A DNA stretch of 64,000 bases from Barthelona sp. PAP020 (Eukaryota; Metamonada: BaSk clade). Made by a program: the position numbers and the translations under genes. The DNA is taken from positions 1-64,000 of the forward strand of contig JARQWU010000019.1 in NCBI GenBank assembly GCA_040182905.1, in the 5' to 3' direction. A model generated the notes under the pieces. The model searched no databases and had not been told where the DNA came from. It worked only from the letters and a program-made list of their open reading frames with translations. This document shows, one piece after another, positions 29,440-39,700 of this stretch; position 1 is the first letter of the stretch; every line of letters starts with the position of its first letter.

Positions 29440-30387
29440 ATGTCTGTTGAGCTAAGTGACAATTTGATGAGGAAAACAATTTACAACATGTTTCCTCCCA
29501 AAATTGATGAAAATCGTACAAGAGAAATTGTAAGTATGTCCTTTTTTTTTGTGAATGATATTGGATACTCACCAGACAGTAAACTTCTGGTGGTTGGTTG
29601 GGGTGATATTGAAGTTCCTGTAATTGATGTATCAACTGGAATGATTGATCGCTCTTTAAAAGATCATACAGACTATGTTTATGGTATTGCCTTTTCACCA
29701 CACAACAGATGGCAACACGTTCCGTTGATATGTCTATTATTATATACAGCCTTGCTGATTTCTCCATCTTGAACCGATTGAGTAATGATAATATAGTTCA
29801 TGCAATTTGCTTTTCTAATTGTTCAAAGTATGTATATTCTTTTGATGAGATTGGTTATCTCAATAAATGGGATACCAACAATGGTGATGTTGTTTGAAAA
29901 TAAAAACTCCCGGTGTCTTCATTTCCTAACACCCAGTGTTTTGCTTGTTATGTCCAATGATGGGTATATTACCTCATTCAATGTGGATAACTTTCATGAG
30001 ATTCAAAAAGTACATTGTGGTAGTGGCAAATCTCATTTTTCCTTTTCTTTGTCACCTGATAAAAAAGAGTTGGTATGTGGAAAGTGTGAAGGGGATATCA
30101 TCAAAGTCTATTCAATTGTGCCTGGCTATGATCCCTCACACGAGTCGGAACTTATTCAATTGTCAAGGGACGGTGGCCATGTGTTGTCGAATCTTATTTC
30201 TCTGAACATAAACACTCAAAGTATCAGACATTTGGTAGGTGCAGGTATTTATATGAATGAAAAAGAACCCAATATGATTATTAACACATGTTGGGATTTG
30301 TTCGACATCAACGAGACTAATGGTGGCAACATGCACATGTTTAGGGAAGAAGAAAGTGATCATGGTGATGCAGAAGATGATGATTAA
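29440..30387 (+). pseudogene. WD40-repeat protein gene with two compensating frameshifts
   Basis: Three consecutive plus-strand readings form one WD40 protein. Frame A (29440 to about 29705) ends in a canonical WD strand, YVYGIAFSPHNR. Frame B (about 29706-29890) continues it with MATRSVDMSIIIYSLADF and YLNKWDTNNG. Frame A resumes at about 29890 with ENKNSRCLHFLTPSVLL and DGYITSFNVDN, and runs to the stop at 30385-30387. The C-terminus is acidic (EEESDHGDAEDDD). The frame changes near 29702-29710 and 29888-29900 cancel out. No GT-AG intron fits without deleting conserved WD residues. Either two single-base assembly errors or a recently broken gene explains this. If intact, it would be about 315 residues, short for a seven-bladed propeller. 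The WD40 subfamily is not recognised. Confidence 0.65.
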
Positions 30388-30623
30388 TTAGTTAGTTGTT
30401 AAAATGGTCTGAAGCATGATTTCATGACGCTTTTTGAACTCTAAAATCTTCTCTTTTATTTTTAGTTCTCCAAACAACATCACACCGTGCAACCTTAAAC
30501 AGCGGTATCATCTTTCTGATTTTTCTTGTTTTTCTATTGGATTTGAATCCTATGGGTTAAATTGCCCAGTAATAAAGAGGAGCGGATTTCTTTAGATCAA
30601 AAACAAAAAAAAAGACAATCAAA

Positions 30624-31067
30624 TCAATTTACATCTGATTCCATCATCATAGCAACATGAGGTATGTTTGCTTCATAAAATATTTCATCACTTGTTTTTG
30701 AAAATCCTAATTTGCTGTAAAATTCAATGACATGTGTTTGAGCATGTAACTTAATAACATTTACTTTTTGAAAAGCAATTTGTTTCATAAATTCAACAAT
30801 TTGTGCACCATAACCAAACTTTCTCCACTGTGGCCTAACAGCAACGCGTTCCATTTTACAATAATTATTGAAAAATCTCAATCTACCACATGCAATAGGT
30901 TCTTTCGTATTTATATCTTCTCCAATTATATGAATAGTATTTAATTGATTATCCAAACCATCAATTTCTTCTTCAAAAGCACAATCTTGAAAATGAATAA
31001 AGACAATAGATCGAACAACAGTACTTTTTAATTTGGAAATATCATCAACTGCAATACTACATTGCAT
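30624..31067 (-). CDS. GNAT-family N-acetyltransferase
   Basis: The 147-residue protein has a GNAT fold. After ACGRLRFFN comes the acetyl-CoA-binding segment MERVAVRPQWRKFGYGAQIV, with the Q-x-x-x-G-x-G/A pyrophosphate loop (PQWRKFGYGA, about residues 79-88). Later comes FYSKLGFSKTSDEIFYEANI with the typical GNAT tyrosine and the NIPHVAMMM ending, which resembles the ElaA/YjcF-type branch. Length fits a single-domain enzyme. The substrate is unknown (a small molecule or a protein N-terminus). No targeting signal is visible. It is divergent from the SANT-like gene, with 158 bp between starts. Confidence 0.85.
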   Translation of the reverse strand: MQCSIAVDDISKLKSTVVRSIVFIHFQDCAFEEEIDGLDNQLNTIHIIGEDINTKEPIACGRLRFFNNYCKMERVAVRPQWRKFGYGAQIVEFMKQIAFQKVNVIKLHAQTHVIEFYSKLGFSKTSDEIFYEANIPHVAMMMESDVN

Positions 31068-31225
31068 TATATGATTACCCTGGAAAAATTATTTGGAAAG
31101 TAAAAATTTTTCAAAAACTTTCACAACCAGTGAATAAAGTCAAGGCGGTCAATAATTAATTCCAAATTTTTTTTTCACAATAAATTTGTTTTATTTTATT
31201 ATTTTATTTATTAAATAGTTTTCTT

Positions 31226-31891
31226 ATGGCTGATCAGGAAAATTTAATTGAATATAGAAAGGATTTTATGAGAAAACTTGAAGTTCAAAACGAAATTTTT
31301 TTCAAAATTGATGAAATTTCAAAATTGAGAAAAGAATTGTCTGAATTGGATGAAAAGTTGTGTCCACCTGGTTATAACAAGGGAATTTGGTCATTGGAGG
31401 AAGTTCAATCATTGTATGATGGGCATGCATTATTCAATGAGGATATTGATCTCGTTAATTCTTGTGTTCGTACACGTTCTAGTGGAGCTATTCATTCTAT
31501 GTGGAAGAAAATTCAATCTGGTGAAGAACCAAATTATAAAAAGGAGCCCAAGGATCAAACTGAATTGGAATCTTCTCAAGATGATGAAACATTGCCAATT
31601 TCTCAAAAGAATAAAAAAGATGAAAAATCCAAGAAGCAAAATAAAGACAAATCAAAAGAGAAAGCTAAAGAAATTTCAAAAGAAAAGGAAGTGACTATTG
31701 ATTCGAAGTTTAGTTCTTCTTCTGTTACTGTTATTGAAACTGAAAAAAAAGATAAAGACAAATCAAAGAAAAAGAAAAAAGACAAGGATTCAAAGGATTC
31801 CAAGAAACATAAAGACACCAAAGAAAGCAAAGATAAGGATTTAAAAAAGAAGAAATCAAAGGAACCCAAAGATTCTAAAAAGAAAAAATAG
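31226..31891 (+). CDS. SANT/Myb-like protein with lysine-rich tail
   Basis: A 221-residue protein. A short N-terminal helix with a coiled-coil look (residues 5-45, EISKLRKELSELDEKL) is followed by a stretch resembling a SANT/Myb motif. This runs from Trp53 (WSLEEVQSLYDGH), through VNSCVRTRSSGAI, to the third aromatic at about 93 (MWKKIQ). From about residue 105 the protein is a disordered Lys/Asp/Ser-rich tail that ends in repeated KDSKK and KKKKKDKD blocks and could act as nuclear localisation and nucleic-acid-binding sequence. It is probably a nuclear or chromatin-associated protein. The SANT call rests on pattern and spacing by eye and could be wrong. Confidence 0.65.
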   Translation: MADQENLIEYRKDFMRKLEVQNEIFFKIDEISKLRKELSELDEKLCPPGYNKGIWSLEEVQSLYDGHALFNEDIDLVNSCVRTRSSGAIHSMWKKIQSGEEPNYKKEPKDQTELESSQDDETLPISQKNKKDEKSKKQNKDKSKEKAKEISKEKEVTIDSKFSSSSVTVIETEKKDKDKSKKKKKDKDSKDSKKHKDTKESKDKDLKKKKSKEPKDSKKKK

Positions 31892-32000
31892 TTCCCAAGT
31901 GAATTTGTAAAGTGTATTTATATATATATTTCTTTTCCTTTGTCTGATAAGTTTTCCAAAACTTTCTAAATTTGAACTAGAGCCTCAGCCGATTCTCAAA

Positions 32001-32042
32001 AGAGGAGAGGAGAGAGAGAGAGAGAGAGAAAGAGAGAAAGAG
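32001..32042. repeat. GA-rich microsatellite
   Basis: A run of about 40 bases of (AG)n with a few AAAG and GGAG interruptions, in the intergenic region after the SANT-like gene. Confidence 0.9.
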
Positions 32043-32050
32043 TCCATCAT

Positions 32051-32110
32051 TCCTTTCAGGAACCGCTCAGTCTTAACTCTTTTATTTCATGGGCTGTAGT
32101 AGGAATTCAT
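32051..32110 (-). repeat. Possible short third copy of the dispersed repeat
   Basis: The stretch with AGGAACCGCTC (32059-32069) and TTTCATGGGCTGTAGTAGGA (about 32085-32104) resembles the left part of copy 1 (AGGAACCTCTC and TTTCATAGGCTTTCGTAGGA, 370-416), in the same order and orientation. The match covers only about 60 bases and is imperfect. Confidence 0.35.
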
Positions 32111-32342
32111 CCTAAATGAACAAAAGACAATATAAATGTGTTTAAGGTTTTTTCTTTACTTTTTAGTATTAATGTATCAAAATTGAAAAATTCAAGCAAT
32201 AACATGAAATTGTAAGAATTGTAAGATGAAGGATACAAGTGAATAAAATAGGTCAACAAAGAACATTTGAGGAAATTCATCAAAATGACATTTGTGAAAA
32301 ACACAAAATCACAGAGAGTGAATTCATTAAAATATGAAGGTT

Positions 32343-32352
32343 NNNNNNNNNN
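32343..32352. other. Assembly gap (10 N)
   Basis: Ten N residues interrupt the sequence. The true gap length is unknown, because the left flank does not continue the syntaxin coding frame. At least the missing two-thirds of that gene should lie here or elsewhere. Confidence 0.95.
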
Positions 32353-32667
32353 ATCAGTGGATATCTTTCTGGTCAGCGTTTCAATGCTTTGCTCCAAATC
32401 AGTATCTTCATCAAAGTACCCTTTTAATTTAGAATCATACAACTTTGATAAATTGGAAATCAACACATTCAACGACTGAATGTTTTCCTCCACATCCTCG
32501 CTCAGACGCATCCAGTACGGTTGTGAATTCAATACTAACCCAGGATCCTCCTCATCTCCAGACAAAAGTGCATCTTCAATCGTGTTGCTCTTCCGATCCA
32601 ATTGGATTTGATGACGAAATTGAATATATATCGACGTTAAATCTTTGGTTGGTAATGGCCAATCCAT
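32353..32667 (-). CDS. Syntaxin-16/Tlg2-like Qa-SNARE, N-terminal fragment
   Basis: The first 105 residues match the N-terminal region of Syntaxin-16/Tlg2. A short N-peptide-like start (LPTKDLTSIYIQFRHQ, compare the RxLTxxFxxxR region that binds Vps45) is followed by PYWMRLSEDVEENIQSLN and ISNLSKLYDSKLKGYFDE, which is the beginning of the Habc bundle. Qa-SNAREs of this group act at the trans-Golgi network in retrograde endosome-to-Golgi fusion. The gene is cut by the 10-N gap. Beyond it, the minus-strand reading is hydrophobic and unrelated, with no SNARE motif or anchor. The gene is therefore broken by the assembly, not necessarily in the organism. The start at 32667 is the only reasonable ATG. 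Confidence 0.75.
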
Positions 32668-33740
32668 AAAATAAGTGAATAAAATCAGAAAAGAAATGAA
32701 GAATTTTCGTTTATTTGGAAAATATGTTGATTTTCATTTGATCAATAATACAACTTAATTCAATAGGTAAAAAGAAAGGTTGTTGACCTGTTAAAATTGA
32801 TATTGTTGGAATTTAAGTGCTTGGGTTTCTCCTTTTATCCCTCAATTTATTTTCTGTTAGAAACTATTTTTAAAGAATTTGTAATCAGAATAATAAAATA
32901 AAAAGATTTCACACAAAGGAAGTCACATGCTGAAATGAATGATGATATTTCTCACCTAATCTGATCAACTTTGATCAATCCACCAAATTTTTCTCAAAAA
33001 TGTTGGGATATAAAATCAATAAGAAATTAACAAGACTTTTTCTTTTTAAAGTAAATCTTTGAAATGAAATGAATTTTTTTTTTTTTTTTGGTTAACAATA
33101 ATGTGGTAATTATATTTTTTACTGTTTTATAAATATGAAATTCTTTTTGTTGCAATTGCAACACCTCAAACAAATTATTATGGTTTGCTACGATTCAGGA
33201 AATGAAATGTGGAGGCATTGTAAGTAACTAACCATTAGCTCCTCTAATTGTACATAAAAAATAAAATGAAGTATTTGTGTGAATTTAACAATTAAATTAA
33301 ATTAAATTAAACTTAATATTTTTTTTTTTTCTTGTTACCGCTTTTGTGTTTATTTTAAAGTAAACAGATATGATTTATTTGTTAAATAGAAATTCTTCCG
33401 TCTAAAGGAAAGTTTTTGATGCTGTCAATTTTGAATTTGAGAATGATTCCCTTTAGTTGAATTTCAAGAATACTTTTCTGAAGAAAGCTTCTTCTTTTAT
33501 ATCTTAACATCAATTCTAATCTTATTTATAAGTGAATTACTCAATAAATGTATGAGTAACACACAGGATCTGTGTTTAAAATCAAAAATTTTTTCGGTTT
33601 AAAAATAATTCATTTATATCTTGAAAAAACCATTCCAAAAAAAAAAACTACCAAAATATTTACAAAATAGAAATATGCTTAAAATGCATGTTTCAATTAT
33701 TATTTTTAAATCAATAATCAACGAGAATTAGATTAATTTC
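32668..33740. other. Spacer of about 1.1 kb
   Basis: AT-rich DNA with a long T-run at about 33073-33089, another T-run near 33320-33330 and an ATTAA pentamer repeat near 33290-33311. No ORF, RNA fold or dispersed-repeat copy is convincing. It probably contains the syntaxin promoter and the 3' region of the giant gene. Confidence 0.5.
33290..33311. repeat. ATTAA pentamer microsatellite
   Basis: Four tandem AATTA/ATTAA units in the spacer. Confidence 0.8.
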
Positions 33741-36700
33741 TTATTGATATAAACCAAAAGAACTCATTTCTGAAGGATTTTGAACTTTTAAGTCATTCCA
33801 AAAATTTTCAACATCAAATTCTTGTTTGCTTGTTTGTTGCACAATAGGGTTTCTCAAACTATTATGACGATGTAAACTGTTTCGGAACAATTTTTGTGTG
33901 TTTGTAGTCAAACGTCCATGAGCAATAATAAAAAATGTGTAAAGTAACGTTGAAACAACTTGAATAACCATCATAGCAAAAATAAAGTTGCAAAAACTTG
34001 AGAAACTGTCTGAACTCTTGATGGAGCTATCTAACCAATAACAGAACCAAAAACTCAATAAAACAATCAATGTGAAATAATGAGATGTTGCTAAACGATG
34101 ACAAATTTCATAATCAAATGGATTTAATCGTACATGAATAATTAGCATTGTAATTGTTAAAACTAGCAACAAAGTTTGTTGCAATAATCGCATTCTGATC
34201 AAAACATATGAAATTAATGAAAAAAGGACAACAAAAGTTGAATAATATATCTCAGGGGTTGTTGATAAGTTCTTGTATATCCTTCTAATGCTTTCTTTTG
34301 GGTCAATTCTCATTTTTTCTTTTTCATCTTCTTCACCTTCAATAACTATTTTGTTGTGATAATTTCTAATGATAACAAATGTGAAGATCAAACCTGGCAA
34401 CGAAAATCCAACTGCTTTCCAATACTCGTTTGAAAACAATACAATATCTGGATAATTTGCAATAACTAAGGTTGCATTTAAGTTGTTTATACTCAATATT
34501 TCTACACATGTGACAATTAAAGGAACAATAATTACATAAATTACTAGATTATATAATTTCTTCATGAAAGGATGAATCCAATAAAGTATTCCAAAAACAA
34601 GTATTGTTGCATATATAACAGCGATAGGTAAATATATGCTTTTTGCAATTGGTACAGAACATGCCAATAACTTGATGTGACCAATATCGAGGAATATTTC
34701 GTCAATAATTGTAAAAACACCATGTAATAGACCAGGAACAACAAGTGGAGCAGCTCTTTGTAAAATTGCTAACAGTTGGAAAAAACGAATAAAAGGAAAA
34801 TATATTGCAGAATATTTGAATCCTTTTGTTCCATCAACAATCATGAAAATGAATAAACTAACCAAAACACAACTGGCAGCAACACTGTATATTGTTATAA
34901 ATGGCACCGATGGACATTTTAGACAATATGGAGCAAAATTGGTATATCCTTTATCACAATTTGAACATCCCACTCCAACAAATCCTTCACCACACTCTTC
35001 TTCAATTTCTTCCTCCAAATTGGTGTTGTTTAATCGATCACATGTTCCAAGACATCCATCTGTGGGACACATTTGAACACTGCCATCAACTGCACGATAA
35101 AAACCCTTTTCAATGCAAGTAACATTTCCACCATAACATTTCATTCCAACAGGACATGGTGAACAAATACCTTTTTCAAATTCAAACAGATCTCCTTTAC
35201 ACTGACACACAGTTCGATCTTCAGATGCAACCATGTTTGCTTCACATAATTCACATTTTGTGCTGCCTGGAATGGTATTTATTGAATATGCATCGCAACG
35301 TTCACAACCGTTCATTCCCGCAATACGATAAGAACCTGCTAAACACGCAACGCATTTGGTTGAACCTTCAGCATTTGTCCAATATCCTTCATCACATGAA
35401 GTGCAAGCATGAGATGAAGCTATGGGAGCTATTGTTCCAAAAGGACAGATTTCACATTTTCCATTGTAAACTCCTTCTCCCTCTTTGCAAACAATAATTT
35501 CTACGAATACAGAGGAAGATACCAAACCGCTTGCCTCAACAACAATTTCATGAATCGCTGGAGTACCTGAAACAATCATTTCAGGAATACTACCCACACC
35601 ATTAACAGTATTGCTCATTGTTGTTCCCTTTATTGCAATGTTTGATTTGGGAACAACACCAACCTTTCTGGTAATATCATTAGTGATGGAATTTCCATAT
35701 CCATCTGTTACAAAAACTTCAATGGTATGAATAGGGTCAGTCAAAGTGTCCTTATTATTGGAAATTAAAGATGCATTAAGGAAACGAGGATCAGATGAAA
35801 AAATATTTCCAAACATCAAAGCGGAGTTACCTGTGGCGATATTATTGAAAACTGCAGGCAATTCTTTGTGATTAGAAAACATAACACCACCAACAATCCC
35901 AGCATTATTTTCGGTAAAAGTTGAATTGGAAATATTTGATTTGTTTGATGCCGTATTGACAAAGTCATTTGTGTAAAAATTATATAATTGTGGTAATTCT
36001 CCTGTAATACCATAATTATGAAGAGTATTAACGTCTATTTGAGCAATAACTCCACCAATTTTATTGACTGAGTTACGAACAAACTTTGAATCAGTGATTG
36101 TTAAATCACCACCCAATGAAAATACAACGCCTCCAAATTCAGAAGCGTGATTGTCTTCAAAAATAGAAGAATCGATCATTAAAATTCCTTCATGTGAAAT
36201 CACACCACCATTGGTTTTGGAAATACACTTTTGGAAGAAGCAATTGGTTATTTTAATTGTCGGTATGTTATCAACAAAACACTTGCCAACAACAAGGGAA
36301 TTTTCACTCACTAGGTTTAGTATTTGCAAATTATTGAAATGTATGAAACCTCCTGCGCCATAAAATACTTCATCAATATGACTGTTTTTCATTTCACCAT
36401 TGTATACTACAGTTGAAGAGTTTAACAAAGAAATAAAACGTTTTCCTTCAATACTTTCAAATTTAACATTTTCGAATATGTTTATACAATGTTTGGTAAG
36501 AATTAATTGATTATTAAGTGTTAAATCCTTTCCTTCGACTTTATTCAGTGAAATTGATGATGATATTGCTCGAATAAGATCTGAATTCTTAGCTTCTCCA
36601 CTGACAAAAGAAATATCATTTAATTGAACTGTACAGCTCTCGTAAGAGAAGATTGTATCAAAGTTCGATAAATTTAACTTTGTTTGCATTGTTAACTCCA

Positions 36701-39700
36701 TCACTGAATCCATTCCATAAGATAAAGCACTTAAACTGACATTGGAAACATATAATTGCTGGAGATTCATCAACCCTTGCTCCAAAATGAAAATAATGGT
36801 TTCTTTTCGATCGTCCCAACAATCTTTGACATTGACATATCTGATAATCAATTCAGAAGTGTCTATTTTGAACACCCCAAATCCACTGCTTGTGGTTTCT
36901 TCAATGTTTAACGACATTAGGTTCATGTTAGAATTCACCAACATAATGGCTTCCTTTCTATGAATATTTTTGAGAGTAAAATTGCTGCCATTAATTTCGG
37001 ATGAAATAATCTTAATTCCAACACTATTAACATGTGATGAGTTGATAAAACTAACATTATTGAAGTTAATTTTAGAATTACGCACAAGAATAGTATTCTT
37101 CGAATCTTTAAAAGTAATATTGCTGATATTTACTTCTCTTGATAAACCAACATTGTTCAAAAGTACCTTTTGATCGGGTTGACAATCAATAATCACAGAA
37201 TCAGTTTCATTAATTTTGACAGCTTCAATAGAGATATCACGTTTATTTAAAATTAATGGGAGAACCTTTGAATAAGTTCCTGGTAACATGAATATCTTTG
37301 CATTTCTGTTGATTCTGTGTCTCAACACAAAATCAAAAGTCAAACAAGGACTTGCTTTTCCACCACAACATAAATTATCGTTTCCATCAGATGAAATATA
37401 AGCAAAAGGACCAACGCTATTATCAATACTGCTGCCCAATTGAGCAAAAAATTTCTTTTCCTCATACAAAAATAAAAACAATGCATCGCATTGTAATTCT
37501 GTATCAATGAAAGTTCCCTCATGACTTTTATATTTTATCAAAGGCCAATTGGATTGAGCTTCCAAATAATCAGGAATAGTAAATTGCAAAATATATCTTC
37601 CATTTAAATCACCATGGCCTTTAATATCAAAATAAGAATAAGAAGTCATGTTAAAAAAATAAGACCACATGATAGCATCCGGGGTCAAAGACAAATTATC
37701 AAAAGTTATCAAAGAAGAAGAATAAATTTCTGATTCAGAAGTTAAATTACCAATAAAAGCTCCATAACCCTTAATTACATGATTGTTTAATAATGTGAAA
37801 TTCTTTGTTGTACCAAAAGCACCACCTTCTAATATGATGTCTTCTCCCAATTTGATGTCTTTTATTGATAAAGAACCATTTTTGGCAATAACACCTTTTT
37901 TAATGTTCACTGTACATTCCATAACTGAGTTACCATCAATCAAAATAATTTCTTCAACAAATAATTGACTCTTTTCATTGCAAATGAAATGAGTTGTATA
38001 AGTCCATTCACTTGCCAACATCAAAGTTGAATTATCCAAATTACACACAGAATTTTGTGATCTTATGGGATTTTTCACATTAAGAGTTGAATTATAAATG
38101 AAGGAATTGCCTGTTAATTTAATTTCAGTAATTGAACCATTTTTGATAAATGTTTCACCACCATTGAGAGAAAGATATTCAAAAGTACCATTTTTAACCA
38201 AAAGTTTTCCATCATTTACTGTAATGTTATCAACAAATATATTAGCATTAGCAGAAAAAATACCACCATCAATAAAAACATCTTTTAGATCAATATTTAA
38301 AATGTCTAAAAAGAAAGAACCATCATGAACTATTACAGAAGTATCTTTGAAAATTGTTTTTTCACTATCAAATAAAGCAAATCCATCATTCATGATGAGA
38401 ATGGAATCCGTAAAATTGAAAACAGATTCATCAAATGCAAATATTGACCCACCATAAATTATTAATCTGTCAATATCAGCATAACCTTTCTCAACCAATG
38501 TAATTTCTCCATCATATATTGTGGTGATCAATTCATATATGGTACTGTTGATTTTAAAACTTCCTTCATGCATATTTACTCTCAATGTCTTAATATCTGC
38601 AAAAACTTTCAAATAATTATGATTGTTGACAAATATGTCTTGTTCAGTCTTTAAAGGTTTCAATATCAAATCACCCGCATTAGAAATTGTTAAAGTATTA
38701 GTTAATTCTCCGACAATTGAATGAATTCCATCAAAGAACTTCAATATTCCATTTCCATCATATGAACCACACAAAATGGTTGAATTATGTAATAACAATG
38801 TACCATTCATATGAATAGAACCAATGTGAGAAAATTTACTGTCAAAATTAGCTATTGATTTATCATCAATCGCAATGACACTGCTTTCTTCAAATTCTAA
38901 AATACCATTCGAATTAAGAAAAGTGGAATCATTCAAACACAATTTTCCAATTAGATACATATTAACATGAGAGATGTTCACAAATGTTTTATTCATGTTT
39001 AGTTGTCCTTCGATATCTAACAGATGATTTTCAGAAAAACCTTCAACGGTCAAATTGTCTGCAACTTCAATAATTCCCATTAATTTAATGACACTGGAAT
39101 GATTCATAGAAATAAAGCCAGCCAAAGATCCATTAGCAAAGATCTTTACGTCTGCATTGTCAATTAAACTAAAGTGGTCATTTTGTTGCAAATTTTGAAT
39201 ATTGTGCTTAATATCATCCTTATACGTAACATTTGCACTCTTACATGAATCCGAATGTACTGTTGCAGTTCCACTAATTATTGAATTGTTCATTAGAATT
39301 TTGTTTGAATTGACTGTTTCATGAAGGGTTAATCGTGAGGATTCTATTGTCAAATTTTTGATTTCAATGTCAGAATGTGAAACAACTCCTGAAAAATCAG
39401 AAACAAAATCAACAATCATCAATTTTTTGGTTGTTTGAACGACAACATCTGAATTTAAAGCATGAATAAAATTAACACTAACATTTGCATCACCAGACAC
39501 GTTGAATTTGGTATCGAATAACTCCATGTTAGCAAAGTAAATTGATGTTTCGCCATCAATACTTAACTTTGAATTTTGTGATTGCATATTCAGATACTTA
39601 ATATTGCAACTATCTGATATATTCATGTTGCTTGTATCTAAAATGACTGAGATATTACCATTATGAGAAGTCGCAGTAACAACACTGTCCATAAATTCAA

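Noticed and set aside
29527-29576. GTAAGT...CACCAG inside the WD40 gene as a possible intron
   Set aside because: It would remove VNDIGYSPD, which matches a canonical WD strand, and the frame is open through it.
31603-31869. An 88-codon Phe/Ser-rich reading opposite the lysine-rich tail
   Set aside because: It is the antisense of AAA/AAG-rich codons and does not look like a gene.
32107-32342. Continuation of the syntaxin reading beyond the N run
   Set aside because: The residues are hydrophobic and do not resemble the Habc, SNARE or anchor parts of a syntaxin. The frame across the gap is arbitrary.
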